In this document: one piece after another, positions 53,955-63,055 of the stretch
Numbering within the stretch: the first letter of the stretch is position 1
Layout: each line of letters begins with the position of its first letter
From: Stutzerimonas zhaodongensis
Lineage (GTDB): Bacteria; Pseudomonadota; Gammaproteobacteria; Pseudomonadales; Pseudomonadaceae
Assembly: GCF_003696365.1 (NCBI RefSeq)
Contig: NZ_RFFM01000002.1
Coordinates: 62,001-126,000, forward strand
DNA length: 64,000 bases
Reading direction: 5' to 3'
Notes under the pieces: model-generated
The model's database searches: none
What the model was told of the DNA's origin: nothing
The model's input: only the letters and a program-made list of their open reading frames with translations
Made by a program: the position numbers and the translations under genes

Positions 53955-56804
53955 TCAGGTGGTCAGCGTTTCGAGGTTCAGGATCCGGAGAACCGTGTCC
54001 AACTGATTCATAGACAAAGGCTTGGCGTAGCCGCTGTAGGTGAAATGCGGGCGATCTGTGTTGTTGAATGCGAAGAACTCGTCATCGTCGCTGCTCACCG
54101 GCATCTGTTCAAGGTCATTGCCGACCTCATCCAGAGAACGATGGAGGTTGTCACGCAGCGCGCCGAGTCGATCGGTCGGCATGTCATTGATCCATGCCGC
54201 AAATCGTTGCTGATCGGTCGTCTCATTCAAATCCAGCCCTCGGCTGTTGGCGTAACGCTCTAGCAATGGCAGCACGCTATGCCCCTGCCCGCTCTGATCG
54301 GACAGCACCTGCGCAGCGGCTTCGCTGAAGCCCGAATGCGTCAGGAATTCGACAGTAGTTCCTGTCTGATAAATGTTGGCCTGCTTGACCTGGTCATACT
54401 TCATCTGGGCTCCGGTGCCGAGCAACACGATGCCTATACCCACCGGCCCCCATATGCTGCCTGTCCCCACTGCCGCCATCACACCGCCCACGCCGGTCGA
54501 CGCGTAGATGGCTGCGCCGGCAGTGTCACCGCGATCCGCGGCCACCTTGGCGTTGTAGAAATCGAAAGCCGAGGTCAGCGTTCCAAGAATCTTAACCGGC
54601 ATGCGGTTGCTGCCCCCGACCAGATTGTCCAGAGTGCCGCCCTTCTCGATCATGCCCGCGCCCATCAGCACTTCGGTGGTCTTCTGCGCCACACCTGCCG
54701 CATCCAGCGTCACCTTCAGGCCAGTCCATAGATTCGGATCGTTCTGGTAGTTCGCATGCGAGCTGAACATCACAGCCGTATTGCCCAGTACGCCGAGCAG
54801 CCGTAGCGCTTGACCGGTTGGCGTGTCGCGGTTGAAGGCACGAACGCCGTCGCGGGTCGTCGTGAGTTTTTCGAAGTCGGCATCCATCTTCTGCAGCCGC
54901 GCCTGCACTTCAGCGACGGTTTCGCCAGGCTGCGGCATGGCGTCTTTGACGACCTTGAGCGCTTTATCGAGGTCGCCTTCCGAGATGCCTATCAGGCGCC
55001 CAGTCGCTTCGGTACTGAAGTTGTCCAGCGCTCGCTTGACCTGCTCAACACTCTTTGGATTGGAGGGATCGAGTTGAGCCAACTCAGGCACCACAGTCCG
55101 GCGAATGATCTGCGTCGCGGTTTCCTCGACGAACTTGCGTCCGCGCTCGGTCAGTTTTCCGTACTGGCCCAGTAACCGCATACTGTTCGAATCGGTCAGC
55201 AGCTCCGGGTCGGAATCGAGCGCAATCCCCATTGCCGTAACCGATTCAGGAGTATCGAAATTCTCGATCAGCTTACGGGCGAAAGCCCGGTCGGCATCGC
55301 CTTCGATGGACCGCAGTCGTGTCTCCAGATCGCCCTCACCTTCGAACAACTCTGGATAGCGCGCTTCGATAACGCCCAGGTTGTCGATCAGTTCGCGGCC
55401 GTCCGTCGCCACCTGCGCCCGTAAGTCATCAGCTGTCTTCTTCCAGTCATCATTACCAACGATATAGCCATCAACGGCCCCAGCCAGCTGCTCGTCGGTC
55501 ATGACCGAACCGCCGTTCTGCTCGAGCCAGTTCAGCTCAGCCAGGTGATCGCCATAGGCTTTGATGTCCTCACCCACACGATGTTGGTTCTGTTGAAGAC
55601 CATCGAGAATTCCGCCCTCTGTCACCAAAGTGGGCAAATCGCCCTCGAACTGCCCGACCAGTGCCAGCGGGTAGTTCAGGCTTCCGCCACTGGCAAGGTA
55701 AGGCGCAAAGGCGTGCATGTGATAGAAGCCCATCGCACTTAGGCGATCGAGCGATCGACTGTCCGCCTGAGGATCGAGGCGGCCGGTGAACTGGAGCATG
55801 TACTGGGTGCCCAGCGCTTCGGTCCGCAAGGCGCCGTAATCGCTATAGATTGACTCGGCAAACTCGCTTTCCAGCTCGGGCAGGGCGGCCTTGGTGAGTT
55901 CGCTGGTCAGTTTTGGGGCTAGGCCGACGCTCATCTCATCCAGGCGGCGAAACATCTCTGCGGTTTTGAACACCTGTGAATCAAACGCGTCCTTGTGCTC
56001 TTCCGTCAGCGCGCTCGTGGCTTGGTCGGCCGCGTTCTGGATCACCGCCTTGGCATCCGACGAGCGCAGCATGGCCCGCTGAACCTCATCCGAGGCCGAC
56101 TTGAAGCCATGGTCCAGACTGGTGAGCGCATCGAGCGGGTTTGTTTGGCCAAGCGCTGCGGCAACACGTTCGCGGGCCTGAGCCTCGACCTCGCTACCTG
56201 CATGGGATGATGCCTGCAACTCCACGTCCTGCATCTCAGCGCCCTTCTCGATAGCCATCTGAGCCGGGCCCGCATCGGTCCAGTCCTGGTCGAACAGCCG
56301 CTGCGCAGCTTTCTGTCTCGTATTTTCCGGCAATGCCCCAATGAACTCACCCACGTCGTTGGCAAGCGTGTCGATCTCGCTCTGATGATCGATTTCAGAC
56401 GCATCAGCGTATTCGATCGCATTGCCACGGGCGTGGAGGTCGTCGATGAACTGCGCTTCGCCATCGGGTCGCCGGGCCAGCTCAGTGGGCGAAGGAGCAG
56501 GCAGAAACAGCACCTCACCACTCTCGATATGATCGATGTTCTCGATTTGCGGATTGACGTCGGCGACTTCAGGCACCGTCACACCATGACCTTTGGCGAT
56601 ATGAATCATGGTGTCACCAGGCTCGACCATGACCAACCGTTCCAGCGGCCGATGCCTGTTCATGCGAAGTCCGTCGGATGCCTCGGCGCGCTCGTTGACG
56701 GCGTGCTGCACGGCCTGCCGAAAACGCTCACGTTCGCGCTCAGCTTGGGCAGGAAGGTTGGGTCGCAAACGGCGAGAATCGAAATCGTCGATCAGTAGAG
56801 CCAT
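53955..56804 (-). CDS. Large LysM-domain protein of unknown function
   Basis: A 949-residue protein with no signal peptide. A single LysM domain lies at about 57-102 ('VEPGDTMIHIAKGHGVTVPEV', shown in two motifs VEPGDTMIHIA and HGVTVPEVADVN). A long helical, acidic region follows. Near residues 760-800 is a Gly/Ala-rich hydrophobic segment ('VGGVMAAVGTGSIWGPVG') able to insert in membranes. The C-terminal 150 residues are polar. Start is the ATG after a perfect GGAGGAAA site. It stands alone; no immunity-like or secretion gene adjoins. Possible secreted effector or toxin, but nothing proves it. Confidence 0.6.
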   Translation of the reverse strand: MALLIDDFDSRRLRPNLPAQAERERERFRQAVQHAVNERAEASDGLRMNRHRPLERLVMVEPGDTMIHIAKGHGVTVPEVADVNPQIENIDHIESGEVLFLPAPSPTELARRPDGEAQFIDDLHARGNAIEYADASEIDHQSEIDTLANDVGEFIGALPENTRQKAAQRLFDQDWTDAGPAQMAIEKGAEMQDVELQASSHAGSEVEAQARERVAAALGQTNPLDALTSLDHGFKSASDEVQRAMLRSSDAKAVIQNAADQATSALTEEHKDAFDSQVFKTAEMFRRLDEMSVGLAPKLTSELTKAALPELESEFAESIYSDYGALRTEALGTQYMLQFTGRLDPQADSRSLDRLSAMGFYHMHAFAPYLASGGSLNYPLALVGQFEGDLPTLVTEGGILDGLQQNQHRVGEDIKAYGDHLAELNWLEQNGGSVMTDEQLAGAVDGYIVGNDDWKKTADDLRAQVATDGRELIDNLGVIEARYPELFEGEGDLETRLRSIEGDADRAFARKLIENFDTPESVTAMGIALDSDPELLTDSNSMRLLGQYGKLTERGRKFVEETATQIIRRTVVPELAQLDPSNPKSVEQVKRALDNFSTEATGRLIGISEGDLDKALKVVKDAMPQPGETVAEVQARLQKMDADFEKLTTTRDGVRAFNRDTPTGQALRLLGVLGNTAVMFSSHANYQNDPNLWTGLKVTLDAAGVAQKTTEVLMGAGMIEKGGTLDNLVGGSNRMPVKILGTLTSAFDFYNAKVAADRGDTAGAAIYASTGVGGVMAAVGTGSIWGPVGIGIVLLGTGAQMKYDQVKQANIYQTGTTVEFLTHSGFSEAAAQVLSDQSGQGHSVLPLLERYANSRGLDLNETTDQQRFAAWINDMPTDRLGALRDNLHRSLDEVGNDLEQMPVSSDDDEFFAFNNTDRPHFTYSGYAKPLSMNQLDTVLRILNLETLTT

Positions 56805-57379
56805 AGGGTTTCCTCCAAATTGCTGACTGCGAACCAAGCGGTGATGCTGGGCTGATCAGCACACCTGGTGCGCTTCAGTTCATATGAGCAGCAACAGACC
56901 GTTCTGCCACTTGCCGAAATAGCGATCCAGTGCTGAAGCATCTGGAGTTGGGTTACCGGACTGATGGGCCGGAGATTGATTGCCGTAGCTCGGCTCGGCG
57001 AAGTACGCCGCACCGAACAAGACGGTCGATGGCAAAATTCGCGGCTGATACGGGCCACGTCGCGCGGATCAGAAGGTGCATCGGCTCGAACTTCACCCAT
57101 GGCCAGACATGATCGGCCGGAGCGATGGGCACAAAAAGGACGCGGGTAAGGATGAACATGCGTTCACTCCTCGGGATGGCGATGCCAGACAACACGACTT
57201 CCATCCCGAAGCCGAAACAAGCTGAGGCGAAGCAGCCGTCCCGCCGCTCCTTCACGACTGTGCATCGCCACGATGACAGCGGTATTGCAGGCCGAGTCTC
57301 GCTCAGCCGCAATCAGCCCCATGCCGGAGATACGGGGCATGCTCCAATCGCATACCTGTGCACTTGCGTGCACGTTGCC
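56805..57379. other. 575-bp gap between the LysM and LysR genes
   Basis: Contains one possible small minus-strand gene (56953-57159) with a strong ribosome site and the inverted repeat TCGGGATGG / CCATCCCGA (57171-57209, 21-nt loop) directly upstream of it. Nothing else was recognised. Confidence 0.4.
56953..57159 (-). CDS. Possible small protein of 68 residues
   Basis: ATG-started frame MFILTRVLFVPIAP... with an excellent ribosome site (GAGGAG, 7 bp spacing). The N-terminal third is hydrophobic and the C-terminal part is basic. No family is recognised. It lies downstream of an inverted repeat that could be its operator. It might be a decayed remnant of a longer gene. Confidence 0.35.
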   Translation of the reverse strand: MFILTRVLFVPIAPADHVWPWVKFEPMHLLIRATWPVSAANFAIDRLVRCGVLRRAELRQSISGPSVR

Positions 57380-58255
57380 TCAGAACTTGATCAACCGATC
57401 GAGCAACCAGGCCGCCGCGGGTCCCAATGGCCGCTGTCTCGACCAGACGGCATCGACAGCCGTCTGCTTGGGCCAGCCGTTCATGTCGAGTTCCTTGAGC
57501 CGGCCTGGCTCGTAAGCCTGGACCAGAGACCTCGGCAGAATGGCCCAGCCAAAGCCGAGCGCGGCCATTTCCATCAGCAGTACATGGTCCGGCGCCGTCC
57601 AGCATCGGGCGCTGACAAAGCCCATGTCGTCGTCGTTGTTGTCGTTGCCGACAACGGAACGTAAGCGCAGCCGTCGCCACTGAGCCAGTGCCTCGGTATC
57701 GACTGATTCAAGGGCGGCGAGATGATGATCGTGCCTCACAAAAATTCCGAAGATCGCACCGTGCGCCAAGCGTGCGTGGCCAATCGAAGCGTCATAGCCG
57801 GATTGCGCGGCAATCAGCCCGACGTGGGCACGCCCCTGGCTGACCAGATCAAGAACGTCCGCACCCTCGGCGATGAGGCACTCGAACTCCAGATCGGGAT
57901 AGCGCTCGTCCAGCTCGCATAGCCGCTCCTCATGTTGGCCGTGCTGATAGGCATCTGACAGCGCAAGCGTAAGCCTCGCTTCCAGCCCACCGGCCAGCAT
58001 CGCTGCATGGCGTTTCAGGCGCTCGCCTGCTGCCAGCACCTCTTCGGCATGGGCGAGCAGTGTTCCGCCTGCGTCGGTGAGCTTCAGCTGTCGAACTCCC
58101 CGCTCGAACAATTCGACGCCAAGGTCGATTTCCAGCCTTGCAATCGCTTCGCTGATAGTTGACTGACTCTTGCCAAGGCGCCTGGCTGCGGCACTGAACG
58201 AGCCGCAGCTCGCTGCATGAACGAAAGATTCAAGAGATTCAGGGGAAGGGTTCAT
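57380..58255 (-). CDS. LysR-family regulator of the PACE efflux gene
   Basis: A 291-residue LysR protein: winged HTH at about residues 6-65 ('FSAAARRLGKSQSTISEAIARLE') then a substrate-binding domain. It is divergent from the PACE efflux gene 86 bp away, the same arrangement as AceR-AceI in Acinetobacter. It probably activates that gene in response to a toxic amine or biocide-like ligand. Confidence 0.9.
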   Translation of the reverse strand: MNPSPESLESFVHAASCGSFSAAARRLGKSQSTISEAIARLEIDLGVELFERGVRQLKLTDAGGTLLAHAEEVLAAGERLKRHAAMLAGGLEARLTLALSDAYQHGQHEERLCELDERYPDLEFECLIAEGADVLDLVSQGRAHVGLIAAQSGYDASIGHARLAHGAIFGIFVRHDHHLAALESVDTEALAQWRRLRLRSVVGNDNNDDDMGFVSARCWTAPDHVLLMEMAALGFGWAILPRSLVQAYEPGRLKELDMNGWPKQTAVDAVWSRQRPLGPAAAWLLDRLIKF

Positions 58256-58341
58256 ATCGGTTCAGCCGATGGTAGCCAACTAGGTATTGAAGGTTTTAGC
58301 GATGAATATAGCTCCATCTCAGATCCCGATGCGAACTTGTC

Positions 58342-58794
58342 ATGCAAACTTCTCTCACCGCCCGCAGCTTTACCGAACGTGCAGGCCATGCCGTTGCTTT
58401 CGAACTGATCGCTGTCGCCATCTGTGCGCCAGCACTCGCATGGGTAATGGACCGCCCGTTGGCTCACGTTGGTGCTCTGACGGCGATGTTTTCTGCCGTG
58501 GCCATGCTCTGGAACATGGCGTTCAATGCCCTCTTCGATCGAGCACAGGCAAGGATTGGCTTCGAGCGGCGCATTGGCATACGGATGCTTCACGCAGTGC
58601 TGTTCGAGCTGGGCCTTATCGTGTTGCTCGTGCCCTTGGCAGCGTGGTGGCTGGAGATCAGCCTGCTCGAGGCACTGCTGCTGGATATCGGTCTGATCCT
58701 GTTTTTCCTGCCGTACACCCTGGGCTTCAACTGGATTTACGACATCTTGCGAGAGCGATACGTACGACAAAATGCCCGCGCCGTGCGCGGGTAA
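58342..58794 (+). CDS. PACE-family efflux transporter
   Basis: A 150-residue membrane protein with four helices arranged as two BTP (bacterial transmembrane pair) domains. The first helix has 'AVAFELIAVAI' with the membrane Glu (E21) that matches the essential Glu of AceI. PACE proteins export chlorhexidine, acriflavine and short-chain diamines by proton antiport. A GC stem CCCGCGC-CGT-GCGCGGG overlaps its stop codon. Confidence 0.9.
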   Translation: MQTSLTARSFTERAGHAVAFELIAVAICAPALAWVMDRPLAHVGALTAMFSAVAMLWNMAFNALFDRAQARIGFERRIGIRMLHAVLFELGLIVLLVPLAAWWLEISLLEALLLDIGLILFFLPYTLGFNWIYDILRERYVRQNARAVRG

Positions 58795-58986
58795 GAAAAA
58801 CGGTGCCTCGCCCGCTATTTTCCGAGCCGTGACAGAGGCCTCGCTTCAATCGCCCCCGCTGAGACTGTCGGCTGTGCGACGGCCCCACCTCTACTACCAC
58901 GGCCGCCGCCACACGAAATCGCCGCTCAACGCTCCTTTCGAATTCATGAACGGCGAAGGGCCCGAGCGGAGCTACCTCATCACGGG

Positions 58987-59574
58987 TCAGGGCTTGGGCA
59001 GATAGCCCGGCAACGCCTCCAGCCGCTTCATCCAGCGGGCGACGTGGCTGTATGGCGTTAGATCCACATCCCCCTCCGGCGCCAGCACCACGTAGGGGTA
59101 GACCGCGCAATCGGCGATGGTCGGTCGGGCGATCGCCAGCCAGTCGTGGCGTTGCAAATGATCGTCCAGCAGCTTGAGCACCGCCGGTGCCTTCGCCAGC
59201 GCCGCGACCTTGTCCAGCGGGTAGCCGAACTTCTGCACCAGCCGCGCCGCATTCAGGCTCTGCTGGATCTCGTTTGCGGTGAAGGACAGCCACTGCACGA
59301 TCTCCGCCTGCCCGCGCGGATTGTCCGGCCACCACGCCAGGCCGCCGTAGGTCCCTGCGAGGTAGACCAGAATGGCCTGCGAGTCGCGGACGATATGCCC
59401 GCCATCGTCCAGAATCGGCAACTGCCCCAGCGGGTTCAGCTCGGACAGCGGCGGCTTCTTGTGCGCGCCATTGGCGAAATCCACGGCTACCAGTTCAAGG
59501 TCGATATTTGCCAGCGCAGCGAACAGCCGCACCTTGTAGCAGTTGCCGGATGGACCCAGGTCGTACAGTTTCAT
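58987..59574 (-). CDS. Glutathione S-transferase family protein
   Basis: A 195-residue GST: N-terminal thioredoxin fold ('LYDLGPSGNCYKVRLF', 'LNPLGQLPILDDGG', 'DSQAILVYLA') and a helical C-terminal domain. Substrate unknown. Its start overlaps the end of the VOC gene (ATGA), so the two form a coupled pair, perhaps for conjugation or detoxification of an electrophile. Confidence 0.9.
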   Translation of the reverse strand: MKLYDLGPSGNCYKVRLFAALANIDLELVAVDFANGAHKKPPLSELNPLGQLPILDDGGHIVRDSQAILVYLAGTYGGLAWWPDNPRGQAEIVQWLSFTANEIQQSLNAARLVQKFGYPLDKVAALAKAPAVLKLLDDHLQRHDWLAIARPTIADCAVYPYVVLAPEGDVDLTPYSHVARWMKRLEALPGYLPKP

Positions 59575-59999
59575 TGCGCACCTCCTCTGATGAGCTGATT
59601 GAATTCCAGAACGTTGCCGTCCGGGTCGCGGATGAACAGCGCGATCCGGCGCGGGCCGATGGGATGCGGCCCCTCGGTGATGACGATGCCCTGCGCCTCG
59701 AGCCAGTGCTGGAGCGCCGCGAGGTCATCGACGATAAAGGCCGGATGGGTCATGCCGGGCCGCTTGACCGGCGCATCCAGCAGCACGTTGTGCGCATCAG
59801 GTGCACGTGCGCCGTTGAAGATCAGGTTGATGCGCACGCCATCCGGGCTGAGCATTTCGTTCGCCTCGAACAGCGGAAAGCTCGCGCTCTCGACGAAGCC
59901 AAGCGCCTGGTAGAAGGCCATCGCGCGCGGCCGGTCGCTGACACGAATGCCGATGTGGTCATAGGCGAGAATGCGGGCGGGATTGGCTGTTTGATTCAT
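59571..59999 (-). CDS. VOC-family (glyoxalase/bleomycin-resistance fold) protein
   Basis: A 142-residue single-domain VOC protein: 'YDHIGIRVSDRPRAMAFYQALGF' with the metal His near the N-terminus, and 'DPDGNVLEFNQL' with the C-terminal metal Glu. Class shows metal-dependent isomerase, dioxygenase or resistance activities. It is coupled to the GST gene and divergent from a LysR gene 113 bp away that likely controls both. Confidence 0.88.
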   Translation of the reverse strand: MNQTANPARILAYDHIGIRVSDRPRAMAFYQALGFVESASFPLFEANEMLSPDGVRINLIFNGARAPDAHNVLLDAPVKRPGMTHPAFIVDDLAALQHWLEAQGIVITEGPHPIGPRRIALFIRDPDGNVLEFNQLIRGGAQ

Positions 60000-60112
60000 G
60001 TGCGAAACTCCAAGAGACCTCAGTCCCTGTAGTGTCAGCCGCCTAGCGGGTTTCACCTATGCCGCGGGCCTGACAACATCTATGCAGCAATCGCACAAAT
60101 CCCGGGGTGGCA

Positions 60113-61015
60113 ATGGACAAGCTCAAGGCAATGGCCAACTTCGTTCGCATCGTCGACAACGGCAGCCTGAGTTCTGCCGCCGATACCACCGGGCAATCCG
60201 TGGCGTCGGTGGTGCGCTCACTGGCCGCGCTGGAACGCCACCTCGGCGTGCGCCTGCTTAACCGCAGCACCCGGCGCATGGCGCTGACCGACGAGGGCGC
60301 GGAATACCTGGCCTGGAGCCGGCGCATGCTGGCGGACTTCGCCGACATGGAGCAGCGCCTGGAGGCTAGCGACGGCGCCGTCCGAGGCCTGCTGCGCATC
60401 ACCGCACCGGTGGAGTTCGGCCAGCGTTACGTCGCGCCGCTGGTGAACGAATTTCTCAAGGAACATGCCGAGATCCGGGTAGAGCTGAACCTGAGCGACC
60501 AGATCGTCCCGCTGCTCGACGAACGCCTCGACCTCGCCCTGCGCATCGGCCACCTGCCCGACTCGGCCATGGTCGCCCGACAGATCGGCAGCACCCGGCT
60601 GGTCACCTGTGCCAGCCCCGACTACCTGAGCACCGCCCCCGCCATCGACATCCCGGCAGCACTGGAGGACCACGCCTGCATTCTCTTCGCCGCCCAGGGC
60701 CGCCACTGGTACTACCGCCACGGCGAAAAGGAACAGGCCGAAGAAATCACCCCACGCATGACCTGCAACCAGATCCGCGCCGCCAGCATGGCCTGCGCGC
60801 AAGGCCTGGGCATCACGCGGTTGATGCACTATCAGGTCGCCGATGAACTGGCTGATGGTCGCCTGGTAAGGGTGCTTAAGGATTACGAACCGAAGGATCT
60901 GCCGATCCAACTCGTCTACCCGCACGCCTTGCAGCTATCGCCAAGGGTGCGGGCATTTGTGGAGTGGGCTTGTCCGAGGTTGGAGAGGGTTATGCCGGCG
61001 CCGGATGAGGGATAA
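60113..61015 (+). CDS. LysR-family regulator (CrgA-like)
   Basis: A 300-residue LysR protein with N-terminal HTH ('LSSAADTTGQSVASVVRSLAALERHLG') and an effector domain starting 'GLLRITAPVEFGQRYVAPLV', as in the CrgA subfamily that governs nearby oxidoreductases. It is divergent from the VOC-GST pair. The codons here are clearly richer in G/C than in most of the window. ATG 60113 is preferred to GTG 60107, which overlaps the GGGG ribosome site. Confidence 0.9.
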   Translation: MDKLKAMANFVRIVDNGSLSSAADTTGQSVASVVRSLAALERHLGVRLLNRSTRRMALTDEGAEYLAWSRRMLADFADMEQRLEASDGAVRGLLRITAPVEFGQRYVAPLVNEFLKEHAEIRVELNLSDQIVPLLDERLDLALRIGHLPDSAMVARQIGSTRLVTCASPDYLSTAPAIDIPAALEDHACILFAAQGRHWYYRHGEKEQAEEITPRMTCNQIRAASMACAQGLGITRLMHYQVADELADGRLVRVLKDYEPKDLPIQLVYPHALQLSPRVRAFVEWACPRLERVMPAPDEG

Positions 61016-61121
61016 GGGCCTTAGCGCCAGGAGCGTACGTCTGCTAGTGGCCATAAATTGGCCTAATGGCACACGCAGGGTCGCAGATGTCCGCATTCAC
61101 CTCATTGAGGATGAGAGATGG

Positions 61122-61898
61122 CTAAGCGGTAGGCACTGTTCCCCCGTCGATCACAAACTCGCCGCCGGTGATGGAAGCGGCCCGAGGTGAAGCAAGGAAA
61201 CCAATCAGGTCGGCAACTTCCGTCGGCGTCGAAGGGCGCCCGAGCGGGATACCGCCCAGTGTGCCCATGATGATCTGTTTCCCGCCCTCATAGTCAGTAC
61301 CCGCTTGCTGCGCGAGTCGCTCGGCCAATGCGACTGAGGCTTCGGTTTCAACCCATCCCGGTGATACCCGGACGACCCGCACTCCCTTCGGCGATACCTC
61401 TTTCGACAAGCTCTTGCTGTAAGTCGAGAGGGCTGCCTTGGCCGCCGCGTAAGCGGTCGTGGCTTCCGGCAGAGGCAGCCGACTCTGGATCGACGTCACG
61501 TGAATGATGACGCCCTGCCCCCGCGCCAGCATATCCGGCAGCAAGGCGCGATCCAGCCGCACGGCCGGAAACAGATTCAGGTCGAGCTCGCGTTGCCACT
61601 GCTCGTCATCCAGAGCAGCGAAGCCTCCACCGGGGGCCGAAGAGCCACCCAGTACATGCACGATGATATCGACGCCTCCCAGTCGCGTTTTTGCTGCGGC
61701 CGCCAACGCTTCACAGCCTTCCCGGGTCGAGAGGTCTGCCGCGACCAAGAAGCCACCCGGCATTTCGAGGTCGGACTGCCGGGCCGAGGTCATCACATTT
61801 GCGCCCTGAGCCAGGAACAGGCCGACAACCGCGCGGCCGATGCCTTTGGTGCCTCCGGTCACGAGGACTCGCTTGCCACTCAATTCGAGGTTCAGCAT
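61122..61898 (-). CDS. Short-chain dehydrogenase/reductase
   Basis: A 258-residue classical SDR: '[13 protein letters not shown]' cofactor motif, active-site Ser in 'IHVTSIQSR' and YxxxK in '[14 protein letters not shown]'. The C-terminus '[16 protein letters not shown]' is typical. Cofactor and substrate unknown. It is preceded by and overlaps the NTF2-like gene by 7 bp, forming a two-gene operon. Confidence 0.9.
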   Translation of the reverse strand: MLNLELSGKRVLVTGGTKGIGRAVVGLFLAQGANVMTSARQSDLEMPGGFLVAADLSTREGCEALAAAAKTRLGGVDIIVHVLGGSSAPGGGFAALDDEQWQRELDLNLFPAVRLDRALLPDMLARGQGVIIHVTSIQSRLPLPEATTAYAAAKAALSTYSKSLSKEVSPKGVRVVRVSPGWVETEASVALAERLAQQAGTDYEGGKQIIMGTLGGIPLGRPSTPTEVADLIGFLASPRAASITGGEFVIDGGTVPTA

Positions 61899-62224
61899 GG
61901 GATGATCTCCAGCGAGAGGATTCGGCCGTTCTCCAGCCTGAACACTTGGTTCAGCTGGACCGGGCTACCAGGAAAATTACCGGTAAGCCGCGTGATGACA
62001 GACAGCCTGCCCTGCCCCTGCACCGCCTGAAGCGGTTCAACTGCAAAGGAGAAAGCCTGCCGAACCTCGTGCTGCCAGGCTACGATGGCCGGGAGGCCGT
62101 TATGGGTTTTGTTCTCATCGAACACTGTGGCGTCCGTGCAGAAGCAGTTGGCAAGCTGCGACAGGTCACCACCGTTGCTGATGTCAAAATACGTCTCGAC
62201 GACGTCCGGAAGCTGAAGGCTCAT
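61892..62224 (-). CDS. SnoaL/NTF2-like small protein
   Basis: A 110-residue protein with the cone-like NTF2 fold pattern: '[30 protein letters not shown]' (helix-strand start), then beta strands ending '[13 protein letters not shown]'. Members bind small hydrophobic ligands or act as isomerases. AGGAG precedes the ATG. It is co-transcribed with the SDR, suggesting one small-molecule modification pathway. The TTG six bases upstream is not needed. Confidence 0.8.
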   Translation of the reverse strand: MSLQLPDVVETYFDISNGGDLSQLANCFCTDATVFDENKTHNGLPAIVAWQHEVRQAFSFAVEPLQAVQGQGRLSVITRLTGNFPGSPVQLNQVFRLENGRILSLEIIPC

Positions 62225-62630
62225 ATGCAACTCTCCTAGAGGGGTTTAAGAGCGATCTTGCGATTACGGTGACAATCAGCTCAATAGGGACAAAGGTTCA
62301 TTACCAGTCCCTAAAATCAGGACAATCTCTTTGTCGGATGAATGCCAATGGCTTATCAAGCCTTCGTCGCCTGCGGGCAACCTGACCTGTTAAGGGGCGG
62401 GCTGAGTTGAGAAAGACGGGCCCAACGGTGCCGCCGAGGGCTTTACGGCGCTAAATTCCACAAGCGAGGTTGGATGTTCAGGACAGATCGCCCCGGCAGA
62501 TCCCTGGCTACGATTGATGACCAAGGACCTGTCGCTCAAGCCCGTGAATCACTGGCGCGCTCAGTATGCATAGCGGTTTGCCCCTGGCCCGTCAGAGCCA
62601 CAGGATCGCCCTTATGTCGGGGCGCCAAGA
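62225..62630. promoter_or_regulatory. Promoter region of the NTF2-SDR operon with a dyad
   Basis: A 406-bp gap between two same-strand genes. The perfect 7-bp inverted repeat TAGGGAC / GTCCCTA (62285-62313, 15-nt spacer) lies 61 bp upstream of the NTF2-like ATG and is a candidate regulator site, perhaps for one of the nearby LysR/LuxR proteins. The rest shows nothing. Confidence 0.35.
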
Positions 62631-62951
62631 TCAAGAGATCAAGCCCAGCGTCCACCCCTTCAGGGCTGCGGCCGCTCGGGTAGAACAATCCAGTTTCCGA
62701 AAGATGTTTTCTACGTGGGTGCGAACGGTGCTCGGGCTGATTTCCAGCAGCCGTGCCACCTGTTTGTTGCTAGCGCCACGGCTGATTTCCAAAAGCACGC
62801 GGCATTCGCGAGCGCTCAGTAGACCCACCGAATGATCGAACTGGCGCTGGTCGACAGCCGTTGGGTCAACCGCCCCATCAGCAGGGGCCCGGCCTGAGCC
62901 GCGGCTGACTTCAGTGCGTATCCCATTGGCTTCGAATCGCTGATGGCTCAT
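62631..62951 (-). CDS. Short LuxR-type HTH regulator
   Basis: A 106-residue protein: about 45 polar residues then a LuxR/GerE HTH ('[39 protein letters not shown]' written as motifs [10 protein letters not shown] and [16 protein letters not shown]). It has no receiver or signal-binding domain. It may be a stand-alone regulator or the surviving end of a longer one. ATG 62951 follows AGGA at proper spacing; an upstream ATG at 63035 is possible. It is divergent from the final LysR gene. Confidence 0.7.
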   Translation of the reverse strand: MSHQRFEANGIRTEVSRGSGRAPADGAVDPTAVDQRQFDHSVGLLSARECRVLLEISRGASNKQVARLLEISPSTVRTHVENIFRKLDCSTRAAAALKGWTLGLIS

Positions 62952-63055
62952 TTGTTTTCGTCCTATGTTGGGTTCGCGACGATCTTGCTGCCCACCCAAC
63001 AATTTGCTCAACTGGGACGGACCTAGATGAGTCATCCCAAAATCCAGGACAAATC

